From Proteobacteria bacterium 005FR1 (GTDB lineage Bacteria > Pseudomonadota > Gammaproteobacteria > Pseudomonadales > Cellvibrionaceae), in contig WACF01000001.1 in the NCBI GenBank assembly GCA_026192395.1, forward strand, positions 800,977 through 864,976: a stretch of 64,000 nucleotides of DNA, given 5' to 3'. This document shows positions 44,277 to 52,326 of the stretch, piece after piece. Every line of letters begins with the position of its first letter. Position 1 is the first letter of the stretch. A model generated the notes under the pieces. The model was not told the DNA's origin and made no database searches. It worked only from the letters and a program-made list of their open reading frames with translations. A program made the translations under genes and the position numbers.

Positions 44277-46316
44277 TCAGTCCTTGCGCGCATTATCGTA
44301 AAGCATGTATCGCGATGTTTCGTAAGCGCCACGCGTAAAGCGTCGAAGGTAGTCGAAGGTTTCCGGATGCTGGGTGGAAACGTCTTCCTTTGGATCGTCC
44401 GAACCCATCCTGTGCAAGCTGGGGTCGGATCCGTCGTGGTTCATTTTCAACAGAAATTCACTGGTTACCGCACCGATAATTGGAAAGCTTCCCTCAACCA
44501 GCACCAGAGGAACCGCCCGATCCTTGCCCTGGCGGGTTAGCTGCAAATCGCGTCCCATGGTCCGCGTGGTGTACTCGAGCCCCACGAGACCAGCGACAGT
44601 GGGCAGAACGTCCATTAGCGCGGTGGCCTCATCGATGACCTGTGGCTCAATGAGCTTGGGCGCATAGATCATATGTGGTACGTGGTTGCTCTCCAGCCAC
44701 ATTTGCTCGTAAATGGGCGGCATGTGCGGCAGGCGGGTCACGCGGTTATTGTGGTCGCCATAGAAAACAAAAACTGTATTATCGAAATAGCCACTCTCTC
44801 TGGCCATTTCCATGAAACGGCCGACGCTGTAATCGAGAAAGCGCACAGCGTTGTATTGGGCCACGCTGCGAAAGCCCCACTGCTCCACTTCCTGAAGCGG
44901 AGGATTCAGCTCTTCGAAATCCTCGCGGTCTTCGGGAATCGTGAAAGGCCGATGGTTGCCCGCGGTTTGAATGATCGCGAAAAAGGGTTTGTCGCTGGAC
45001 CGGCTGCGCAGGATTTCGTCGGCCTCTTTGAACAGCTGCAGATCGGAAATGCCCCAGACATCCACATTGGGCCCCTTCCAGAAGCCTTCCTGATAGAGGG
45101 TCACGCCCTCGATGCTTTGCTCGACCAGCGCATTCATATTCGCCCAACCGGCGGCACCACCGATCATGTAAAGCTTTTCGTAGCCGTCGAAAGCGTTGAT
45201 CACCGTATTCTGACCGGTGATCAGAGGATTGCGCGTTGCGGTCTCCTCGCGGCTCACATCGGGGATGCCGGTGATGCTCGCCCAGACCGTCTTCGCCGTG
45301 CCGGTGACCGGTACAAAGAAATGCCTGAAGAACCAGCCATCGCGAGCGATAGCGTCCAGATTGGGCGTGGTTTCCAGCGGATTGCCATAGGCGCTGACAC
45401 GGCTGGCGCCGAGCGATTCGAGCATCACAAATACGACATTGGGTGGCCGATCGCTCTGAATACGATGCGCCTGGGGACCGAGGGTCCGGCTGAAGCTCAG
45501 GTTGTCGCGATCTCTGGGCTCAGCGCCCAGATAGTCCGCCACCAGGTCATAGTGCTCCGCAACCAGCGTCTTGTCGTAAGGCTGCTCTTCGATTTTACTG
45601 GTGTCGTAGAGGAACAGTACCGGATTGAGGCCGATCGCCGCCAGTCGCGCATCGCCCGAAAAGAATGCGTCACTCCAGCGTAGCGGAACCGGATTGGACA
45701 GGTTGATATCAGTAACCCGCCCCATCAGCCCGAAGAACACGAACACCGAACTGACCACCCAGGCAGCGGCCCAGCCCGAGCGGGAAACGGCGATGGGCGG
45801 TCTCGAGAAAATGCGTTTTTCCAACTGCAGAAACAGCGCGAACACAGCAAGACCACCCAGCGCCCAACCAAGCGTGATCCAGACAACCGGATAGCTTTGC
45901 CACAACATGGTCGTGGAAATATCCGTATTGCCGGCGAAGCGGAAAACCGTCGCATTCAAGCGAACGCCGAGGTAGTCGTAATGGCCAAAGTCGAGAAAAT
46001 AGAGCAACAGCAGGCCAAATACCGCAAGCACCAGATAAGTTCGCGCCACGAGGCGAAGGCGTGGACAACGCAGCAGGTTGAAGCGGGGAAAGATCAGCAA
46101 AAGCGCCAGCGGCAGCATGGCAAGGATTGCGAGCCTCAGGTCGAAGCTGAGGCCGATCAATAAAGTGTCCCAGAATTCTGCCGTCGCACCCCGCTCTCCT
46201 ACTTCCAGGCCGGAAAAGGCGAAGAGGAAAACGAAGCGCAGCAAGGCAAATAGCAGGAACAAAATGGCTATGCCGCCGGCGAAATACTGGAGGCGTCGTG
46301 AGTGTATCCAGTTCAT
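44277..46316 (-). CDS. LTA-synthase-like sulfatase-fold membrane enzyme
   Basis: 679 aa. Five membrane helices (~8-205) are followed by an extracytoplasmic alkaline-phosphatase-fold domain (~280-640). Active-site pieces are VVFVMLESLGASR (metal Glu), PVTGTAKTVWASITGIP (nucleophile Thr), AGNHRPF and VFYGDHNNRVTR (Asp-His). The family includes lipoteichoic acid synthases, phosphoethanolamine transferases and OpgB-like phosphoglycerol transferases. In a Gram-negative, transfer of phosphoglycerol or phosphoethanolamine to glucans, lipids or surface glycans is the likely role (inference). Not a chain with its neighbours. Confidence 0.88.
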   Translation of the reverse strand: MNWIHSRRLQYFAGGIAILFLLFALLRFVFLFAFSGLEVGERGATAEFWDTLLIGLSFDLRLAILAMLPLALLLIFPRFNLLRCPRLRLVARTYLVLAVFGLLLLYFLDFGHYDYLGVRLNATVFRFAGNTDISTTMLWQSYPVVWITLGWALGGLAVFALFLQLEKRIFSRPPIAVSRSGWAAAWVVSSVFVFFGLMGRVTDINLSNPVPLRWSDAFFSGDARLAAIGLNPVLFLYDTSKIEEQPYDKTLVAEHYDLVADYLGAEPRDRDNLSFSRTLGPQAHRIQSDRPPNVVFVMLESLGASRVSAYGNPLETTPNLDAIARDGWFFRHFFVPVTGTAKTVWASITGIPDVSREETATRNPLITGQNTVINAFDGYEKLYMIGGAAGWANMNALVEQSIEGVTLYQEGFWKGPNVDVWGISDLQLFKEADEILRSRSSDKPFFAIIQTAGNHRPFTIPEDREDFEELNPPLQEVEQWGFRSVAQYNAVRFLDYSVGRFMEMARESGYFDNTVFVFYGDHNNRVTRLPHMPPIYEQMWLESNHVPHMIYAPKLIEPQVIDEATALMDVLPTVAGLVGLEYTTRTMGRDLQLTRQGKDRAVPLVLVEGSFPIIGAVTSEFLLKMNHDGSDPSLHRMGSDDPKEDVSTQHPETFDYLRRFTRGAYETSRYMLYDNARKD

Positions 46317-46444
46317 TGCGATACCGTGGAGGGAGAAAACTTAACGTCTAATCAGCAGCCCGGATGAGTGCAGCGCAGTCGGGACTCCCGCATGCGCTGC
46401 ATCGAGGCTACGAAGTCGCCCGCTAGCTTAGCACAGAAGCCGCA

Positions 46445-47074
46445 TCAAACTTCGCGAGCAACATAGGCCGGCGCCGACTCCACTGCCCGTCCGCGGTATA
46501 GCGCCCAGAGGCGCCCCATGCCCAATCTGATCAGATAGGCGCAACAGTAGAGCCACAGCAAGGGATCTATCAGGTAGTCCCAGTAATTGTTCGACGTTTT
46601 GATGTCGAGCACAAACAGGACCGTGGCCGCCGTCGTCATCACCATTGCAAAGTAGTTGCGAAGCGCCCACCACAGCACGCAACTGGCAAATGCCGCCAGC
46701 AAGAGTCCGCGGGGCGAAAAGCCCCAGCGGTAGGGATCAACAATGCTGAGCCCCAGCGCCGCCGGATACAGAATGAAACCAGCCAGCGCGATTACCGCCG
46801 CAAACTGGATCTGCGGTAGCAGCGGCACAACGGGCTTGTTCAATACCTGGCTCAATCCCGCATAAAGCAGCCATAGCACACTGACCATCGAGAGCTCGTC
46901 TGCGTAGCTGCGGGTATATTCCGCCAGCGTCAACCCGCCGACATTCACAAAGCTGAACGCTCCCGCCAAAATAAGCAACAACGCACGACCCGCACAGGCC
47001 AGATGCCCCGTCGGCAAGATGAAGAACAGCAACAGCGTGAAGCTGAGATGGCTAAGGACTTCGGGCATCGTCAT
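46445..47074 (-). CDS. Membrane protein coupled to the sialidase gene
   Basis: 209 aa from ATG 47074, whose A overlaps the sialidase TGA (TGATG); GTG 47077 is the alternative. About six membrane helices are visible, with few conserved polar residues (GLTLAEYTRSYADELSMVSVLW, NYWDYLIDPLLWLYC). I do not recognise the family. Translational overlap implies it works with the sialidase-like protein, perhaps as its membrane anchor or export partner (inference). Confidence 0.72.
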   Translation of the reverse strand: MTMPEVLSHLSFTLLLFFILPTGHLACAGRALLLILAGAFSFVNVGGLTLAEYTRSYADELSMVSVLWLLYAGLSQVLNKPVVPLLPQIQFAAVIALAGFILYPAALGLSIVDPYRWGFSPRGLLLAAFASCVLWWALRNYFAMVMTTAATVLFVLDIKTSNNYWDYLIDPLLWLYCCAYLIRLGMGRLWALYRGRAVESAPAYVAREV

Positions 47075-48420
47075 CACTGCGTCTCCAACCAGGCCTGATT
47101 AAATACGACGTGTTTGATCAATGTGTTGTGCCATGAATAGACCAGATGAAAATAACCGTCGCGGGTCCGAATCATCGATGGGTATTCATACTTGAACTCA
47201 CACATGCCGTCGTCGCAAACGCGGGACATGCTTTCGCTGATCATCTCCTCGAGCCGCGCGGGGACAGGTTCGCCCGAGCCGCCGGAAACCGCGGTAAAGC
47301 GCTGGGCTACTGTGCCCCGAAACAGATCGGCCGCCAGGGTTTCCTGCAGAACCGGCGCCTGATCGAGCACCTCCAGCTGCCGCCAGTCCTTGAGATTCTG
47401 GTCCACCTCATAGAGGGAAAGCCGGAAGCGGCCATCGCGCAGGTCGTTCAGGGCAACGAGTACATCCCCACTACCGTTCCCTTCGCCGACGGCGGCTACT
47501 GCCGAATTGGGATTCCAGGGAGCCATGGGCGCCGACTCGCTCCACGTTTTTCCCCGATCACTGGTGAAGCTGGCCAGCACGCGACCGGAAGCCTCGCCGG
47601 AGTTTCGCAACAGCGCCAGCCCCCGGTTTGCATCCAGCGGAACCACCACCGGCTGCAGGGACGTTCTTCCCATCCCGATCCGATACTTGTCCAGAATGCG
47701 TCCATCGGCACTCATATAAAGATATTCGGGGAATTTGCCCAAAAATTCGTGATAGATGGGGAGTCCGAAGGAACCATCCGCGTGAAATACAGGGGGATTG
47801 CGTACCAGATTGCTGATATTGAAAAACGGCGAGGTGATGAGGCGTCGAGGCTCGGACCAGTTCAGGCCATTATCATCAGAGTGCATCGCATTGATTGCAC
47901 TGCCGGCCCAGCCCCCGACGGACACCGAGACGTAAAACAGCCAAAGACGGCCATTGGGGGCTTCCGCCAGTACCGGATTCCCTAGTTTGCGAATATGCCG
48001 CTGCAAAACGGCTTCGGTGGTATCGCGGGAAATCAGGACGAACTCATCACCCCATTCCTGTCGTTGTGCATCGAAGCGGGCCCCGCGAATCTCCACGTCC
48101 CGGGCACCTTCGCGGGTTCCCGCGAACCACGCGGCCATCAAATCACCATTGGCAAGCCCCGTGATTGAGGCCGAATGGACATGATCATCGATGCTTTCGG
48201 AGGCGAATTGGGCTTTGAATTCGGGCTCTTGGCGAGCAGGTTTTCGGAGTTCGGAACGGCTCGCGGACTTTTCCGCTGACTCGGTCAGGAAGGGCGCCGG
48301 TTCCCGCTGTGGAAACTGCCAAATGGCCACCGCAAATACGGCGCAACACACGAACAGTGATGCGAGGCGATATCTGGAGCGTGAATTACTGCTTTGGGAA
48401 AGAATAAAATCGAATACCAC
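47074..48420 (-). CDS. Exo-alpha-sialidase-like BNR-repeat protein
   Basis: 448 aa. One N-terminal membrane helix (~20-38) anchors an extracytoplasmic beta-propeller. Two Asp boxes are recognisable (SDDNGLNWSE and SDRGKTWSE), with FAGTREGARDVEIRGARF in the place where sialidases carry a catalytic-Asp loop, and GNPVLAEAPNGRLWLFYV. Family members of this type (sialidase/neuraminidase-like, COG4692) are often annotated as putative neuraminidases; in non-pathogenic bacteria the substrate is more likely a plant or algal glycan than sialic acid (inference). It is the first gene of a two-gene operon. Confidence 0.83.
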   Translation of the reverse strand: MVFDFILSQSSNSRSRYRLASLFVCCAVFAVAIWQFPQREPAPFLTESAEKSASRSELRKPARQEPEFKAQFASESIDDHVHSASITGLANGDLMAAWFAGTREGARDVEIRGARFDAQRQEWGDEFVLISRDTTEAVLQRHIRKLGNPVLAEAPNGRLWLFYVSVSVGGWAGSAINAMHSDDNGLNWSEPRRLITSPFFNISNLVRNPPVFHADGSFGLPIYHEFLGKFPEYLYMSADGRILDKYRIGMGRTSLQPVVVPLDANRGLALLRNSGEASGRVLASFTSDRGKTWSESAPMAPWNPNSAVAAVGEGNGSGDVLVALNDLRDGRFRLSLYEVDQNLKDWRQLEVLDQAPVLQETLAADLFRGTVAQRFTAVSGGSGEPVPARLEEMISESMSRVCDDGMCEFKYEYPSMIRTRDGYFHLVYSWHNTLIKHVVFNQAWLETQ

Positions 48421-48558
48421 GATTGTTTTTATACCCTCAAGGAAACTCGTGCCCTCATGGCTAACGAGACTGAATCCCTTAAGTTAATGCGGTCTTTGTA
48501 GCCACCGCGTTCAAAAATCAACAGCTTCAAACCGCTTGCCACGTGCCGGTTACAATTC

Positions 48559-48625
48559 CTTGTCAACCACGCTTGTTAACCATCGCTTGTCAAACATTTT
48601 CTTTGTCAAATACTTTCTTGGTCAA
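48559..48625 (-). repeat. Array of five TTGACAAG-like direct repeats upstream of the sialidase operon
   Basis: On the plus strand CTTGTCAA-type octamers begin at 48559, 48572, 48586, 48602 and 48617 (one has an extra G), spaced 13-16 bp. On the minus strand they read TTGACAAG. They lie 140-205 bp upstream of the sialidase start. TTGACA is also a perfect sigma-70 -35 box, so the array can be stacked promoters or iterons for a regulator. The rest of the 345-bp gap (48421-48765) contains no ORF or tRNA that I can see. Confidence 0.6.
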
Positions 48626-48765
48626 GGACGGTTGGCCAACTGACTACTACCCAGCTGACTAGGAATCTAGCAGCTAAGCGGGCTTTCTGTTGTGACTCAG
48701 GTTCCACAATGAAGTTCAAGGTGCCGGATACTTTTATTATCGTTATCTAGAGCCCTTCTTTTTTA

Positions 48766-50025
48766 TCATATCTGTCCATGGAGCTGGTAGGCACTCCAGT
48801 CCAGCACTCGCTGGAACCAGGAGCGCCGCATCCATTCGTCCAGCGTCAGTTCGCGGCTACGCTGCAAGTCACCCTGAAATGCCTCCACAAACTTTGCTGC
48901 GACATTTTCGTCCAGCAGCCCTACTCCAATTTCCGCATTGAGTGCAAGGGATCGCGCATCGAAATTGGTGGAGCCGATATGGGACCAAACCCGATCGACA
49001 ATGACGATTTTCTGATGCATCAGGGTCGGTTTGAATTCATAGAGTCGCACACCCGCTTCCAGCAGTTGCCGGTACAAACGCTGTCCCGCACGGCGCACAA
49101 AGGGGCTGTCGGTAAACTCTCCAGGGACCATCAGATGCACGTCGACACCACGCCTCGACATCTTGGCGAGCAGCGCGGGTATGACAGGATCCGGGGTGAA
49201 ATAAGGATTCTGAATAATGATTTCCTTGCGCGCACTGGCGATCGCGAGCATGTACAGCAGAGCGACCGAAGAATGCACATCCCCTGCCTGGCTGTTGACC
49301 ACGTGGGCGGTAACAGGGCCGGTTGCCTGGGCAGGGGGAAAACATTCGGCTTCCAGCGGAACGCTCCCGCTGCTGCTGATCCAGTCCTTGGCAAAGATAT
49401 TTTGCAAGGCCGCCACCGCCGGCCCTCGCATGCGAACTCCCGTATCCCGCCAGTGATCCTTGTCCTCGGCGTTGCCGAGCCAGGTGTCGGCGATGCCGTG
49501 CCCGAATGTGCAGCCAACAACACCATCCACCACGAGGATTTTGCGGTGCATGCGATTGTTGAAGCGGCGCAGGCTGAAAAAGGTCAGTGGATGGTACTCT
49601 GCGAGCTCCACCCCGCCTTTTCGCAAGGTGTCGAGTTCGCGCTCGCCGGCTCTTTTTGCTCCGACATAATCCACCAGAACACGGACCTTTACACCCTCGC
49701 GAACTTTCTGGTTCAGTAGATCGACGAAATCCTTTTCCAACTCGCCTTTGTTCCAAACGAAGGTCGTGAAGTGAACGCTCGTTTTGGCCTCACGGATTTC
49801 GGCCATGATGCGATCCAGCATTGCACCGTCCTGATAGATCTCAACCTCGTTGCCGTCGAACACAATCCCGCTGGTAAGTCCGGCTATCATTGGCAAACCC
49901 TCACGGATATCGGGCAGCACTTTGTCCTCAAGCTTCAGCTTCGGTACGCGCTGGCTGCGGGTCACTATGAAATAGCCGGCCGTCAGCGCAACCGCGAGTC
50001 CGATGAGAATGATTTCCAGCATCAC
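48766..50025 (-). CDS. Phospholipase D / cardiolipin synthase-family protein
   Basis: 419 aa with one N-terminal membrane helix. Both HKD motifs are intact: HRKILVVD with the following GCTFGHGIAD, and HQKIVIVD with GSTNFD. These form one active site. The length and topology fit ClsB-like synthases. They join phosphatidylglycerol with another phospholipid to make cardiolipin, though other phosphodiester substrates are possible. The start overlaps the end of the ion-channel gene by 4 bp. Confidence 0.88.
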   Translation of the reverse strand: MMLEIILIGLAVALTAGYFIVTRSQRVPKLKLEDKVLPDIREGLPMIAGLTSGIVFDGNEVEIYQDGAMLDRIMAEIREAKTSVHFTTFVWNKGELEKDFVDLLNQKVREGVKVRVLVDYVGAKRAGERELDTLRKGGVELAEYHPLTFFSLRRFNNRMHRKILVVDGVVGCTFGHGIADTWLGNAEDKDHWRDTGVRMRGPAVAALQNIFAKDWISSSGSVPLEAECFPPAQATGPVTAHVVNSQAGDVHSSVALLYMLAIASARKEIIIQNPYFTPDPVIPALLAKMSRRGVDVHLMVPGEFTDSPFVRRAGQRLYRQLLEAGVRLYEFKPTLMHQKIVIVDRVWSHIGSTNFDARSLALNAEIGVGLLDENVAAKFVEAFQGDLQRSRELTLDEWMRRSWFQRVLDWSAYQLHGQI

Positions 50026-51056
50026 AGCTTTCTTTTGCTCTCGTCGTGATCCGTTTCATTGACGTCCGTCCAACGCCAGCCGTCGGCCTCTACGAAAGCA
50101 AGCAATTGGCGGCGTCGCTCCAGAGTCGCCAGATGTTCCTGTATTTCATCGCGCGTCATGGGCGACTGCTTCAGCGAGTCGATCTGCATGAAATCCGGCG
50201 GTGCCGGTATGTGGTCTGCTTCGGAGATGAAGTTTGCATGAAGAATCCCCAGGAAGTTTGCAATCACCTCCTGGCTCATCGCAATTTGCGAGCGGGTTTG
50301 CTGCGGTGTATCGGGAAAGGCGAAGGCGACAAGGCTGAGTGCCTCATCGAGGCGGCTCAGCGTCAATGGCATCGCTGCGTCGCGACTCGGAGCATGGAAG
50401 TACAGCAAAATCGGGTAAGCCAGATGCTTTTCGGAAATCGACGCGACATCGCTGGTTATCTGTTGAAGCTGGCTGACCAGAAATTGGAAGTCGCCACTGC
50501 CAATGCTTTTCTCGACAATTTCCTTGCTGTTGTGACCGATGGAATGAATCAGGGTCGAAAGCCTGCGCTTGTCGACGGAGGAGCTGACCACTGGAATGCT
50601 GTAGGTAATCGCCAGCGTTACCAGAAACAAGCCATTGAGTCCGCAAAGGACTGAAATAATCTGCCCAGGCGTGTTAGGCGGCCGAAAGTCGCCATAGCCG
50701 ATGGTCATAAGGGTGTAACCCGAAAAATAGATACGCTCGACGATGCTGGCGTTCAGAGTGGTCTTGGCAGAGATTACGCTGCTTTCGCTGCCACAGAAGA
50801 TCAGAAACCAGCCGAGCCAACAGAAAAAGAACCAGCCGAGGATAAGGACCAGCACGATGCAAGGGCCTGCGGCGGCGAGCAGGCGATGATTGGGCTTACG
50901 TCGATGAATTGCCAGAAAGCCCACCCAAACCCGCCGCGCCAGCCATTTGGACATGGGGCCGCTGCCACTCACCGTTACGGTGGTCGTGTAGAAATCGAAA
51001 ATGGCGAAAAGAACGATCAGCGTTCCGAGCGCCGACCACCACAGGGAAAATCCCAT
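50022..51056 (-). CDS. Two-TM potassium-channel-like protein
   Basis: 344 aa. A hydrophobic N-terminal region (~1-85) leads to a pore module with the selectivity filter TIGYGDF (K+ type) and a following helix (GQIISVLCGLNGLFLVTLAITYSIPV). The C-terminal ~180 residues are a cytoplasmic helical domain with no RCK or cyclic-nucleotide signature, so the gating signal is unknown. It is co-transcribed with the cardiolipin-synthase-like gene by a 4-bp overlap, perhaps linking lipid composition with channel function (inference). Confidence 0.86.
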   Translation of the reverse strand: MGFSLWWSALGTLIVLFAIFDFYTTTVTVSGSGPMSKWLARRVWVGFLAIHRRKPNHRLLAAAGPCIVLVLILGWFFFCWLGWFLIFCGSESSVISAKTTLNASIVERIYFSGYTLMTIGYGDFRPPNTPGQIISVLCGLNGLFLVTLAITYSIPVVSSSVDKRRLSTLIHSIGHNSKEIVEKSIGSGDFQFLVSQLQQITSDVASISEKHLAYPILLYFHAPSRDAAMPLTLSRLDEALSLVAFAFPDTPQQTRSQIAMSQEVIANFLGILHANFISEADHIPAPPDFMQIDSLKQSPMTRDEIQEHLATLERRRQLLAFVEADGWRWTDVNETDHDESKRKL

Positions 51057-51276
51057 TCAGAGCCTCTCCGTCGCTATCCCTCTCTTTTCCTCGACAATAA
51101 TTCCCTTGGGTCCGCGTCTGTTCGGTGCCGAACTCAACGATTAGTTCAGGCAATCTGCACACCAGATCCGTCGAAGCAAGATCGGTTGCAGCGGGAACAT
51201 CTTGGTTTTTCGGGAACTCTCAACGCATTAGCTGCAGCGCGAGCACTGCGAAAAATGTGAGACCGGGACAGGGAAG

Positions 51277-52326
51277 GTGATTGTCAATCGACGCTCCGCA
51301 ACACGTACAAAGGCAGAGATGCCTGCCGCTGCCTGCCCGATTGGCCGTGCCTGTCTGTTCACGTTTGGCTGCACACTGTTGTTCACGCTCACGGGCTGTG
51401 ACGGACCCCAATCCACTCTGTCACCGGCCGGCACCGGCGCGGCACGGATACTGACATTGTTCTGGTGGATGGCGGGTTTTGCCTTCGTCATCTGGCTCAT
51501 CGTGTTCGGCATTGCCGTATATGCATCGCGTCCCAAGCGCAGTAGCCATAGCGCCAATGCCAGCCGCTGGCTCATCATTGGTGGCGGCGCCATATTCCCC
51601 ACGGTCGTTCTCACCTTGCTTCTCGTCTTCGGCTTTCGCCTGATGGCGGACCTTCGCACGACTGAGGGCGCCGATCTGCGAATCGCTGTCACTGGCGAAC
51701 GCTGGTGGTGGCGTGTTCGTTATCTGGGGCAAAAAGACCAGTCCACCGAATTGGCAAACGAGATTCGCCTGCCCCTGGGCAAGCGTATTGAGTTTATTCT
51801 CGACAGCCCTGATGTCATTCACTCCTTTTGGATACCCTCTCTTGGCGGCAAGGTGGATATGATTCCGGGCCGTATCAACAAGCTGGTTCTGGAACCCACC
51901 CGCGTCGGCGTTTTTCGCGGTGTCTGTGCAGAATATTGCGGCACCTCCCATGCCTTGATGAACTTCAAGGTCGTAGTCATGCAAGCTGAGGACTTCGAAG
52001 ACTGGCTTGCCACTCAGGCCGAGCCCGCCGCAGCACCACGTTCGGCCCTGGCCCGCCAGGGAAAGAAAGGTTTTTTCGCCAATGGCTGCAGCGCCTGTCA
52101 TACCATCCGGGGCACATCTGCCGATGGTGAGATCGGGCCCGATCTCACTCATGTAGGCAGCCGGCTCAGTTTGGGAGCGGACATTCTGCCGACCACCCCC
52201 GAAGCCTTCCGACGCTGGATCGCCCATACCGAAGAAATCAAACCCGGCGTCAAGATGCCCTCCTTCGGGATGCTCCCGGATGAGCAGTTGCAGGCGATGG
52301 CGGCTTACCTGAGCGGTTTGCAATGA
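51277..52326 (+). CDS. coxB: Cytochrome c oxidase subunit II with C-terminal cytochrome c (caa3 type)
   Basis: 349 aa from GTG 51277; ATG 51319 would start the lipoprotein-type signal (LTGC) directly and is equally good. Two membrane helices (~45-110) lead to the CuA domain with DVIHSFWIP and the CAEYCGTSHALM ligand set. A fused c-type haem domain follows (CSACH, distal Met near PSFGM). It accepts electrons from cytochrome c and passes them to subunit I. Its stop overlaps the next ATG (ATGA). Confidence 0.92.
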   Translation: MIVNRRSATRTKAEMPAAACPIGRACLFTFGCTLLFTLTGCDGPQSTLSPAGTGAARILTLFWWMAGFAFVIWLIVFGIAVYASRPKRSSHSANASRWLIIGGGAIFPTVVLTLLLVFGFRLMADLRTTEGADLRIAVTGERWWWRVRYLGQKDQSTELANEIRLPLGKRIEFILDSPDVIHSFWIPSLGGKVDMIPGRINKLVLEPTRVGVFRGVCAEYCGTSHALMNFKVVVMQAEDFEDWLATQAEPAAAPRSALARQGKKGFFANGCSACHTIRGTSADGEIGPDLTHVGSRLSLGADILPTTPEAFRRWIAHTEEIKPGVKMPSFGMLPDEQLQAMAAYLSGLQ

